Part shown: in pieces, positions 12,101 to 25,200 of the stretch
How positions within the stretch are numbered: position 1 is the stretch's first letter
Layout of the letters: every line of letters starts with the position of its first letter
Source of the DNA: Clytia hemisphaerica
Taxonomy: Eukaryota; Cnidaria; Hydrozoa; Leptothecata; Clytiidae
Reading direction: 5' to 3'
Length of the DNA: 64,000 bases
Assembly: GCA_902728285.1 (NCBI GenBank)
Contig: CACVBU010001379.1
Location: 662,514 to 726,513 of the forward strand
Notes under the pieces: generated by a model
What the model was told of the DNA's origin: nothing
The model's input: only the letters and a program-made list of their open reading frames with translations
The model's database searches: none
Program-made: the position numbers and the translations under genes

Positions 12101-15100
12101 AATTAATAAAAACACCTTTGTAAATAATTTTTGTTTAAAACAAGACTAGTTTTTATAAAAATAGGCGCTTTCATAGATTTTTTTCAAAAACTGTATATCA
12201 AATACGCCTAAAAATACCAAATTTGATACCCTTTTTTTCGTGTATTTTACACTTTCCGTAAAGTGAACTTTGACTTTAAAAGCTCATAAGTAGAGAACAA
12301 GTTGGTCAAATTTGAAAAGTGAAAGCTCAAATTTTAAGTTAGGATATCTACTTTTTAAATATCAAAACTCCAAGTACTTTGGGACATTTGTTCGGCCTCA
12401 AGACGTCGGGAAACGTCTGAACTTTTTCGTGGGTCACCCGGTATATAGAATTTATATATAGTTATATAGAATTTATTCCAACAGGAATACAGGCTTTAAA
12501 TCACGTAACTACTGGCAACGGATCGCCTCTACAAATGCGAACGTTTGCTTCCATAATGGCGGAAATTACGGAACTTAATAAAGCATGAAATGTGATGGCC
12601 AACTCTTTCGGAAGTAAATTTTCAAGCTCTTAAACTCTTGAACTCTAAATCCACTTTTACAGAATTCCAAAAGCATGTCAAAAAAGGGTATCACTGGTAT
12701 AGAATTGGGCATTTTTTGACCATCTTTAGAAATTTCTCCTGCTTAAATAACCGCTCTTTTTTTATACCCCTTAAAATTATGATCCCCAAGGGATCTTGTA
12801 ACTCCCCCCAGTGTCAGACTAAATAAATGATTCTCTCTAAATAGACGAATCGGCTTATAACGTGAAAACTCAGATTTGACCCCCGAGAATTCCCCACAAT
12901 GCTTTGTGCGGAAAAAAGTTCACGGTGAAATTTTTTCCGCACATTGTGGGGAATTCTCGGGGGTCAAATCTGAGTTTTTATGTGAAGCCGATATCGTCTA
13001 TTGGACAAATAATTCCTTTTTTCTCAAACGACAAATTTAGAAAGGGAAGGACTGAAAATCTTGCTTGACTTTATAAGAATATTGTGTATTCCACAATGAT
13101 GGACAAAATATTTGAGAGAAATGGGATTTCCCTGCGAAATTTTAAACACCAGAAATGATTTTTAAGCGGGTTAAACTACAGTTGGAAAGTAGAGTTTTAA
13201 GATGAGGCTTAACACCTTGGACCTTAGGATCTTAAGATTTAAAAGCGCAAATTTGCTCCAATAAGGCTTGGAATATAGCCTAGAAGCCATCGAACCCCTC
13301 CAAAATCGAAATATTTAATGAAAGAAAGTAAAAGCGCTAAAATAGCAATTCTCGCCCGAAATTAAAATTCTGAAAAATATATTTTGACTATGATTGCAGA
13401 TATGATTGGCAGTGAAAACAAGAATGCCTGTAACTTTTGATAGTCAAATACAATTGTGGAAATATTTTTGCATGTTTTAGAGGATCAAAAGCACTATATT
13501 TGAATGTATTTTTGGTTGAAATTTGAAACTTTGGTTTAGTCGTTAAATTTGCGATTAAAAAAAGGTTGAGCTTTTTTTTCTACTTATACTACAACGTTCA
13601 TTTTTACACCAGTGGTAGTTCAACCTTAGGTAAACAAGTTTGTTAAATTTCAAGGCAAACGGAAAAGTCCTTCGGAAGATATGGGACCCGAAATACCTCT
13701 TGGTAGCACTTTTCTGTGAAACATCAAATCTCCAACTCATTTTTCTATGATATAATCCGTCGCAAAATACAAGTGTGCACTCTGTTTTGTTATCATATGG
13801 AAACCACCCTTCTTAAAGGAGTTGCTAAAATTACGGACTTTGTATAAATTAATTTATTTGGAAATTGGAAGTGACGCTTAGTCACACTATCCAATCTATT
13901 AAAAAACCCTTTAGTGGCCTCTACGCTGGGGTTTCAAATTCCATATAAAACGCCCATTGCAGCATTACGAATTGTCATAGGTCACGATGCAGGTCAAATG
14001 GCTAACTGCTCTATCGTTGGTGCACGTCTGGTGCCAGCATGTCCAATATCACGCGTTGATGTAACTTCAAAATATTTTTACAATATTTTTTTTCAGTACC
14101 TTCCTAAATTAACTTCATGTTCCATATTGTTTTGAACTTACGGACGTTTTGATATTTCCGTTTTATTCATCTTCCTCTCGTTAACTTTCATTATAAAATT
14201 TTTGTTTTTCACTTTTTTTTCCAACGGACGAAAAGACCATCTTTTTCTCTTTCAGAATAAAAGCACTCCTACGTAGAGAATAAGGAATAAAGTATTCTGC
14301 CCATCCCTTCCTTTCATCACCCACTCCGTACATATCACGTTCTGCTCTAAAGGGATGCGACGAACGTGACTATCTGACCTGGCTGTTTACTCAAAATATT
14401 CAAAACTGCCTTGTTTTTTTGCTTCAAAACGAATGCAAAATCGCCTGAGCAATGTTTATGTATGCGATTGACGTCTGATTTTGACACGATTAATTTACTT
14501 TAGCCAATGACCGCCCTCAAATGACCGATCGTTTAATATCCTTCCCAAAATGTTGATCAAAGCGGTCCGTTAACTTGGCAGATTCCCTTACCGAGTCGCA
14601 GTTCTTTAAAGTGAATACGTGACATGCGCGTAGTAATCAGAATTTGTCTGGAGATTTATCTAGTATGGGAAACTCGAATTTTATTCCTTTAAGGCCAGCT
14701 ATTGATTCTTCCGCATGACTTAATGCCCCTAAATACGACCTATGTAACTTGATAAAATGATTTTGGGGTACCTATTTTTATGAAATTCTGACGAATTTAT
14801 CAACAAAGAACCACATCGTTAGTTTATAAAACTAACACATCATTTGGATTGATGATCGGGGAAAGGATTTTCTCAGTTAGAACCCCCCCCCTTGGGATGA
14901 ATGTGAGCTCGGACCCTGAACATAAAAATAGTTGAAAAAGAACAAAAAATCAGCAACACCTTTATTTACAGCAAAATCGTATGCCAAAAACCTAAAAGGT
15001 TGCAAAATATGAGAGAGGGAATGATTGATATTGCTTCAACTTGTAATCTTCATGATTTCTAGCCAATGAGTAGTTTTTCAGCACAAGGTTTCACGTGAAC

Positions 15101-16186
15101 TTTCACCTCCAGGACTTATAAGCGTACAATTGATCCTTGACACCTTTTCCCACTCATATTTCAAAATTCGTTTTAAGTTTCGCCATGAATTTTTCTTAAT
15201 CATAATTCGTGCTTTCGCCATATTGACTTTTTCACTGTTTTTCACCTGTCAGCAAGATCTTTTTTTTCGATTCGGCAAGAATATGGGTGACGATAAAGGT
15301 ATTTGGTCAGTTCAAAACCGAAACCCGTAGAAATCTATCTTTCACAAAAATGCTGTTCGTGACCCCACAAAGCAACACATAGTTTTTATAACTCATCCAG
15401 ACATGGAAAAAATTTGTTCGAACAGATAGCTTGTTCGAATTAAAAAGACATTCGAGTTAAAGAGTTTCGAAACATGGAGATTGGTCTGATTCGCAGACTA
15501 TGATAAGCTAAAACCATTTACCAGTCAACAATTTAAAATGAAATAGCTACTTGGCCGAGTAATATTTTTAATCTGACATTTATTTATTGATGTTTAATTA
15601 TTTTCAATTAATTTAATTTAGATAGTTGATAGCTCACTTATTTATGTCAAAATACTGTTCGTGTTTTGCAAGGTCCAGTACACTTTTACACAGCCTTCGG
15701 TGTTGCAATCTATGCAAGTTTTACTCTTTCTATCTTACGCTCTGTCGTGATTCTATCTCACCGAGTTCTTAGATCTATTTTGTCGCTTACTTTACCTCTA
15801 GCCACCAATAGTACTTGAACCTTAGTCTAGTCTAGCTTATAACATTATGTTAGTATTTTTTTTTTAAAATATATTCGTTAATTTTTTATAATAGCACACA
15901 TTGCGATGGCCTCAGCTAGCATTCTCAGATACTCGGATTTGTTTAGGTTTTAGTCTAGCTCTATCACTATTCACATTTTACCCCTTATACTTCTTAATCC
16001 AAATCATTTTATTCGTCATACTAGCCCACCGCTTCGTCCCTATCTGCTTGTCCGCATACGGCCCCAATTTTTCTTCAGTATACTACCAGGTTATTTTACA
16101 ATTTTTTTCTAGACATTGCACATATATTATATACAGATTTTTCAGGTGAAGAGCCAAATGTAAATTTTGGAATTGCCAGAAATATA

Positions 16187-16221
<35 letters not shown>

Positions 16222-19200
16222 TATTGTAAATTTTTTATTCAAGATGATGATGAATTCGATGTTCGAAATTTCCTCTGTGCTATTCTATATTTCTTCAAAA
16301 AAGTTTAGACTGTACTGTATTTGTTTTTTTTTTCAGGTTGTATCGAATTGAAGGGACCTCTACCACAACAACTGAAACAACTTCGTGCTCGTGAAAGAGA
16401 ATTATTAAGCGACGTTGAGAAGTTGGAAACGACTGTCAAAAAATTGAAAGAGGACAGGTCTCATTACCGGAAAATGACTGATGACTACAGGTATATGATT
16501 GGACAAGGAAGAACAGTTTTCGAACCTTATTTAGTTAACAAGTTGTTTAGTTGTACATCAAAACAAGGGTACTTTTGACAAAACTTTTGTTTTACCTACC
16601 TTATCGGGGAAAAAAATGTCGGAGTTTTATTTAGTCGGGGCTTTTTTTCGTCGGGGAAAAATTTCGTCACCTCCCCCGACCAAAATTTCAAATTTGTCAC
16701 TTTTCCCCGACGAAATTTGCAATTTAGTCACTTTCACCCAACTAAATTGTCCAAATAAAATGGTTTCCTTCACTAGCTCGAAAAAAGATTTTGTAATTCG
16801 ACGTTTAAAGCACTAATTTCGGTTAATAAAGGTGTAAAAAATTTAGATTTTAATTTTGGTTAGGGTTTAAAAAATTGGGTAAAAGTTTTGGTCGGGGATA
16901 AAACAATCGGGTAAAAGTTTTGGTCGGGTGATAAAATATCGGGGGAAAAAATTCGTCGGGGGAAAATGTCGTCACCCCCTCAAAATTTTTGTCACTTTCC
17001 CCGACATTTTTTTCCCGATAAGGTACCTTATCAGCTCTTTTTACGCCGACCGTAATTAATTTAATTCCGAACCCATTCAACATATGAGATTGTCCATTTC
17101 TTGTCCTGTACCGGTAGTTCTAGACCTAGGAAGGACCTGTTTTTGTCACTGCTAAGTTGAGATCAAGATTTTTTTCCTAGTTGGGAAATAAAACATATTT
17201 TGAAAATTTGAAATGGTGTAATTACTTCCTCGTTTGCACCATAGGTGTATATCGAGGGCTGGTTATCAACTTAAAGCTCTGCTACTCCTTCATGCTAGTC
17301 TTCCACCCTTTTTATTTCCACAGGAAGCAACTTGACGATTTGATTGCAACATCAAAAAATAGTTCAGCGACAAACACCAAGAAAGAAACTGGGAACGACT
17401 CGGATACAGGCTCCTTGAAAAACGAAAAACCAACGCCCAAAGCAAGGTATGATGTTAAATGATTTCTATTTGACCCCTTTTTACCAGTGTATGAAGGAGA
17501 GATGGCAAGTGCTCTTAACCTTTAGACACCGCTGTTTTTAAAAACAGCGCGCGCTGCTGCCGCTGTTTTTTTCATGAAAATGGAGGTTTCGCGGAAAATG
17601 TCATAAAATCTGAACCGCTAAAGCTTAAGTAAAAAGTAAACCCATTTTGAAAAGCTAAGGATCTATTTTTTCAGATAATACCAAAAAGACGCCTCATCAC
17701 CCTTTTAAACCTGACTACACAGCCTCAAATCAAAACAGTAAAAATTCCATGTTTACGATTTTTTCACTTTTTTTCTTTTTTTTGACAAATTGAATGAAAA
17801 AAGTGGGTACAAGGTAAAGATTGGTCCCAGAAAAATTATTTTGTTTTAGTTTATGTTACAAGCCACCATTGTGTGAAATTTTAGGGCTGAAGAAGCTCAT
17901 TTCATCTCAGAATCTTAGTTTCGGTGAAGCACACTTTTCCACCAAAATCGACACTCTGGCCACACCAGGTAAATTAAGTGGTCCCGTTGCTCTAAAATTG
18001 GCCCTGCACTTACCCAAAGCCTGTAAAATTACTACAATAATCATAACAGACTCTCTATCATGTAAATTCAAGCAATAAAACACCAGAATAGTGGAAAAAC
18101 TGAGATAGGCATGTATGTCAGGAAATACCCCCTAAAACCCCTTCAAACCACATAGAAACTGCCAATAAAGGTTCTCTATCTCATATAATGATATTTATAT
18201 GCTGAAACAAAGAAAAAACCAGACATAAACATGACTTTTCAGTCCAAAAATCCATCAAACACCCTCTGTCCACCACTAAAACGATGTTTTGTTGACATTT
18301 GAAAAATACACCGACATTGAGTTCCGATATCTCGAGATGTATAAAAGCAGGACCCGTAAAATTTTGAATGAATGAACCTTCACCCCTATCCTGTCTGCTA
18401 AATTTTACGGAATAGAAAAATTCAAACTGGTCTTTATTTTATTAAACTTTGAAAGGACCCCAGTATCAAAACGTACGTGGTACGTCTCTCGGCCTGTATA
18501 TATGACGTACGTGGTACGTCTCTCGGCGTCTAAAGGTTAAGCTAGTGTGGGCATAATATTTATTCCGGACAATTTTTTTAGTTTGAAATATTTCAGCATT
18601 CTCAAATCTGGCCTGAACGTTGTTAGAATATTTGTTTGAAAAGTTACACAAATATATTATACATCATTATTCTCCCTGCATAATTGAAAAATTAACTGCG
18701 AAAAGTATTGTGCAGGATAAATTAAAAACCATCTTAAGATTTGCAAGTACAATTTTATATAATATATGGGCGTGTCCCTTCGAGACTTTGGATGTATGAC
18801 TCACATCCCAAATTGAAGTTACATAGAAACAGAAACAAACATAATATTGAATTCAATTTTCATGATTTTCCCCGAAAGTTGACAAAATGTCTCCCCATTA
18901 GATAGAATGTGAAAATAAAGTTTTTTCACTTTCAACGATTCTTTGATATCAATGTACGATATACTTTTGTTGTGTTGTAGCAGGTACCATCAATTAAATA
19001 ATGTCTGCATTTGTAAATGTTCGCTTTATATTCGCATCAAATTTAGTCCTTCTTTCTCGCATGGTACCGTGTTGAAGAAATGACGGCAAATTTGTTTTTA
19101 ACGCTTTATGTTTAGGATCCGAACTCAAATCCGTCCTAAGTGTTGGTTCTTTCCGTGACCCGAACCAATCCTGGGGTGATAAGCAATGTGATAGGTGCTC

Positions 19201-22200
19201 GCTACGTGGTCGATTTGCATAGGGCTCGGACCAACAATTTTTCGGTCAGAAGGCGAACGCGCCATCACTCGACTACGCCCATAAAGGTTAAAAATCATCA
19301 ATTTGTATCCATGAAAATTGAAGTCGCGCAATTTGGATTAACGGATGATCCGAACACGTCTTGACTTCCGCGACGGTTCTCATTACGGCTTCCGTTTGTT
19401 GTAGCCACGGTACCGGCGGACGAGTTACTGGCATTACGTTTCTTTTTGAGAACGTACTTATGCATCTTAGCATACACGAAACAGTTGACAAACGAATTGG
19501 ACATTTGAAGTATGGCCAGTATGCGGTCAATATGCCATATCCTTTCCCTAGGAAGAAGAAAGCAAAAGGAAGTTGATTAAAAGTTAAAGTAAGGTTTCCT
19601 TAAAGACTATGTACATCACAAATAAATTAAAATGTTTTTCCACTGAAATTCCCACTTCTGGTCTCGTTTTCTTGACTTTTAATTGGTTTTAAAGCGTAAA
19701 AGGCTATCAACAGAACGAGTGGATGTTTCATTTGATATCAAAAACTCGAGAAAAAAAGTGTCACCTCGGGTCGAGTACAACCTTAATAGATAAAGAAAGA
19801 CTATCTTATCAGTTACTACACTTCGTTTGAGTGCCTCCTGATTAAATATGTCTTTTTCTAAAAATTACGACGAGAAATCTGAAAATTCTTCTACAGTGCA
19901 GTGGGCTGGGCGTAAACTTGTACCAAGTGGTGAATATACTATAGTAAGAGATCTTCAAATGTGCTGTTCAGAGGTGAAAACACACAGAGGAAGGAAAGAA
20001 TAGTTTTACTTACGTGAATTTGATTGGTGAACTTCCAGGTAGCCTGGAGATCATCATGGCCACATCGAAAACATCATAGGGTAATATCAACACACCAAAG
20101 ACTGTTTCCATGGTGATTAGCATCATAACAACATCACTTTTACGGTTCTGTTTCGTATCCAGTAAATTGTGATGACGTAATGAGTTAGATATCCAATAAG
20201 CAGTCAACGTGAAAACCAAGAAGTAAATAAGGTCCCTGACACACGTCACGATAATTTTGTTCTGTAGAAAATCGATGTTTGAATGACGTCTAACGAAGCA
20301 TTTTTCGTGTTCGTAAGTGTGGTGTTCAAATTGGAACCAGTTAACCGCAAAGGATAAAATAATAGAAATCAAAGCAGCAAGATGGATGCTACGGCGTGAA
20401 AATTTACTTTTGAGTGGCGCCGTAATGGAGCGGCAGCGGTCAACCGACATTATGATTAAGATACAAACGGATATACATAAGGAAACATTAAAGGATGGAT
20501 AGATCACTTTACAGCCAAACCAACCAAAAGGCCAATATCGAAAATCCGTTAAATTTTCATAAATATCAGCAAATAGGAAGAAGATATTAGCAATGTCAGA
20601 CATACTGAGGTATAAGATAAGAAGTTCGATATTTGAATGCTGTTTACGTTTCCTCCACGGGTTGATCTTGTATATCACGCATGCGTTTGAGAAGAATACC
20701 AGAAGCATGACAATAATCATGAAGCTGATGTATATACTGTTCCATGGCTGCGGTGGCCAGTCACCAAAAGGGCTCTTGGTGTTTCCTGTACAGTTGTTGA
20801 TTGTTGTGTTTGAATGTGGTTTTGTGAAATTACAACATGTGATTTCTGATTTGGTCGCGTTTTGGTATACTGTACGACAATGATTGTCAGTGATTGATGA
20901 ATTCATGCTGGTTTTGTTTATAGTAGTGTAGTTTGTATTGTCATGCAAAAAGGTTTTTGTGTTCTATGAGAGAATTGAAAAATAGACGAACAAATCTCAT
21001 TAAACCTGTCTCATTTAGAGATACAGTTTGGCTCCCCCCACGCACTTCAACTCGATTTTCAGGGGGTGTTAAAGGAGCGTACCGAATAGTAGAGTGTCGT
21101 TTATGAGAGTTTCTTGTTGACGTTGACTTTCAATTTTATCGAATAATGGAGCGTATTGAATAGAAGAACGTCGAATTTTAGAGCGTCAACTCTAATTTTC
21201 TTAGTCAGAGGGGTTGTAACATTTTGTCTCCTACGATCTAAAGACTTATAGGACTGGCGGTAAAATGGTGCTGAGATTTCGGTTTATTAGGCCAGTGATG
21301 AGTTTTAGGTCTTTTTCCTGTTGAGGCATTTTTAGCTTGTCCAGTTGGTTGGTTGGCTCTCCCCTTCTTAGAATTTCCTGTGAAAGATCTCCGCATATAT
21401 CATTAACAACTACAAGATTCATCAAGATTTCTTATCCTTTACCCCGAGAGTAACTACATGGCTCGACCTCGACGTTAGGGAATATCAGAGAAATGTAAAG
21501 AGATGGAAAAACAGCTTTTCTGATTACTCAAAGCTCAACGATCACTTCTATTGAAAATTCGATTGTGAAAAAGTCGAAATAACGGCTTGCTATACAAATC
21601 GGACGGTTTCTACATGATATGACGATAAAAATGAAAATTTATTTTTCCTTTTTCGCCGATTACCAGCTCAATTTTTTAAGAATAAGGAGCAATTGTTTTA
21701 CCAATGTATAGCAAAAGAAATTCTTAACGCCATGATATTAAATTGGTTCTTTTAAAACTGTCAGAAATCGAGTAAAATCAAGATGAAGCTATAATTTTCT
21801 CGAGCTCTAGCTTTCCATATAATTGTGCGGTCATGATGCGGTTCTATCAGTAGAATCGCTAAGAAACTCTGAACAAGAAGATATAGGTACCTTTTCGTAT
21901 AGGTGAGGTGTACCCAAAATATAAACCCTAAAAGTTTGCGCATAATCAGGCTTGAAAAACAAAAGAATTTTGTCACAACACGCTAATTATGCAGATTTTT
22001 TAAAGCGACAACAAAAGAATTAGTAGGTTTCTTTTGTAATCGACATAAACCTCCTTAAAGGCAAGAGACCTGGTATATGGCGAGCCGTTTTTCCATTGTT
22101 TTCAAGAAACTGTTTTTCCATCTTTTTACATTCCTCTGGGAATATCAAGCTACAAAAGAAGAAATAAAACTTGTTCTGGGAAACCTCGCCCTTTTCGACG

Positions 22201-25200
22201 CATTTCATCATTGACTGATTTCGTAACCAATTTTTCTTCCACAGTCTTTTCCTTAGTCTTTTCCTTAAATTTTCTTTATTCTGGGAGCCTTATTTTGAAG
22301 TTTTTATAGTTTTCTCTCACCGTCCTCAAAAAACAAATGTTCGCGTTAAACCTCTAATATATTTTTTTTCAGTCCGAAGTTTGACCGCCATTTCGAAATA
22401 AATATTTTGAAATCTTGATAGTGAGATAATATTAAGCAGTTATTGGACAAAGTCGAATCCAATATGCAAAAATATTGGGCGTGCGCGAAAAGATATTGGC
22501 CGAGGCTTCGCCGAGTCCAATATCTTTTCTCGTAGCCCAATATTTTTCATATTGGATGAGACTGCGTCCAAATAAATGGTTTATTATCCGTTCATCGCTA
22601 AAATATTTCTCGTTTTCAAACATAATTCCAATTTATAAGCTCGTAAATCTGGTTTCTTGGTAGTTTTTTATTCAAAAGTCTTATTTTTATTTTGTGACGT
22701 AACGTCAAAAAGAAGATGCTCAATTGTCATTGAACTCGTTGTGTGACGTCAATTTTTGAAATATATAGCCCCCATGGAAGCTATATATTAGCGAGTTTAT
22801 GTATGTGTGTTTTTCAGCGACGGAGACGGTAAGGTTCTAATTTGATTAGATCCTGACCAGCTGAGGACGACGGTAAATCAGCACTTTTACCGTCCTCGAT
22901 TTTGCGGGGCGGAATTGCGGGTTTTTCCAAATCGCTTCAGTCACTCTACCGTCCTCAAAAGTGCAAATACATAAACTCGGTAATCAAAAATATTGGACAG
23001 CAAAGAAGCCAATCAAATGTCGCTATTTACTCGCGTCGGATAATAAACAGTCATAAAACGGTTGGAAAGCACAGTTCTTTAACCACAAAAAATACCCAAA
23101 CTTTCACGTGTGAATCTTGTATGGTCATGCGTTTATGATCAAAAGTTTTCAGAGTGGTAAAAAAAAAGCTTTTCAGAATGTACTTCACACCACTCGGGTC
23201 TGATGGGTTTGTTTTAAGAAAAAAGGACCTGCTTCTTATTAAAAACTGTTTATACATCCCTTTAAATATCAAGACATGTGTGTGTTTTTTTTTCAGCAAA
23301 AAAAACGCTGGACTAAACAGTCTATTATAAACAGACCAAAACAAAACGTTAAAAGAAGTTTGACCAAAATTGGAATAAAGATGGGGTGACAAAATACGCT
23401 AGTTAGCATTTCAACGAAAACTATTTCCAAACCTAGACAATGCTTGCAATCTGTTACCAAATCTCTCACGACCAGATTTGAAAATATTTGCTAGCATTCA
23501 TACCATGTCCAGTCTCTTGTAGAAAATTGCAATATTTTTCCTCTTGTACTTTTATTTAATCAGCTTATATCCTGATCATTTTTTTTCTGTTCAAGTATTT
23601 CTCAACAACCCGAACAACGGCAAAAACACTTCAAATTGCGAAAACAAATCGCTTAAAATCTGATTCTTATTTTCGATGAGCTAAAGTTAAAGCGATAGAT
23701 AAGAAATACAGTTTAGTTTAAAGTTAATTTAAAGCTGATAAAAAAAATCAATTCAATCCCGTCCGAAATTCTTTTTTATCAAAATCTCACATTAAAATGA
23801 TCAGTTTTTATTGATCCCACGCCCCCGTCTATTTCCTTAAAATAAGCTAAAACTATACTGTGATCCAGGGGGTAATGTTGTTAGATTTCTCAAACGGATC
23901 TAACACACCCAACAGAAGGTCTTTTCAAGAATGATTTTTGTTATTGGCACTATTCTTTATTGTGTAATTTCACTCTCATTCATTTTCGTGTTCTTGTTAC
24001 ACGAGACTTCCGTTGAGAAGGGTTTCTTTAATCCAAAGGACGTCCAAAAGACGTTCCAACGGTATCTTATGATACTTACTTTTGATGTGATAATAATAGA
24101 ATGGTACACAAACATTTTCCAAAAAAAAAACGGGACTAACTAATTTCTCAATGTGTACATATCTCTGTCCAAAATTATACAACTTTCTTTCAAGGAATTT
24201 TTCGCGATTTTACGCTAAAAAATGGATGGGTTTATTTATAAAAGGGGGAGATGAAACACTCACCCTAACACTTCTTATTTATTTGCGTTCGCTTTCCACC
24301 ACAGAAAAATAAATACAGAATTACTTTTTAAAATTCTCAATTTCACAAAGTTTTTTTATCTCAAAGATGAATAACCTTCTTCAAGGAGTATCCAATGCTT
24401 TGATTATTCAGAAATACAAAAAGTTTTTTTTTTCCTTTAAATATCGTGAATTTGTTTTTTCGTAAGAACATAACTGCTTTATTATTCGTTTCACTCTCAG
24501 CTAATTCGAACTTCTTTTTATTCTCAGTTCCAGTTCTAGAGAATACCTTCTTAAAATGCTTACTTTTATTATTCGAATTCTCTCTGTCATTACCTTTCGA
24601 ATTCAAAAATGAATGGACTCTCGCTAATTCGAACTTCTTTTATTCGATCAATTCGTTCCAGTCTAGAGAATACCTTCTTAAAATGCTTAAATTATTATTA
24701 TTCGAATTTCTCTGTAATTCGAACAGAATGGACTCTCGCTAAGTCGAACTTCTTTTATTCTCAGTTCCAGTCTCTCTAAGAACAGAATGGACTTCGAATT
24801 CGAACTTCTCTAAGTTCTAATACCTTCTTAAAATGCTTTATTATTCGAATTTCTCTGTAATTCGAACAGAAGGAGACTCTTCGCTAATTCGAACTTCTTT
24901 TATTCTTTCAGTTCCAGTCTAGAGAATACCTTCTTAAAATGCTTTATTATTCGAATTTCTCTGTAATTCGAACAGAATGGACTCTCGCTAATTCGAACTT
25001 CTTTTATTCTCAGTTCATCCAGTCTAGAGAATACCTTCTTAAAATGCTTTATTATTCGAATTTCTCTGTAATTCGAACAGAATGGACTCTCGCTAATTCG
25101 AACTTCTTTTTATTCTCAATTCCAGTCTAGAGAATACCTTCTTACCTTCTTAAAATGCTTTATTATTCGAATTTCTCTGTAATTCGAACAGAATGGACTC

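Noticed and set aside
13914-14135. 73-codon frame MASTLGFQIPY
   Set aside because: No conserved motif and no partner exon; treated as intron sequence.
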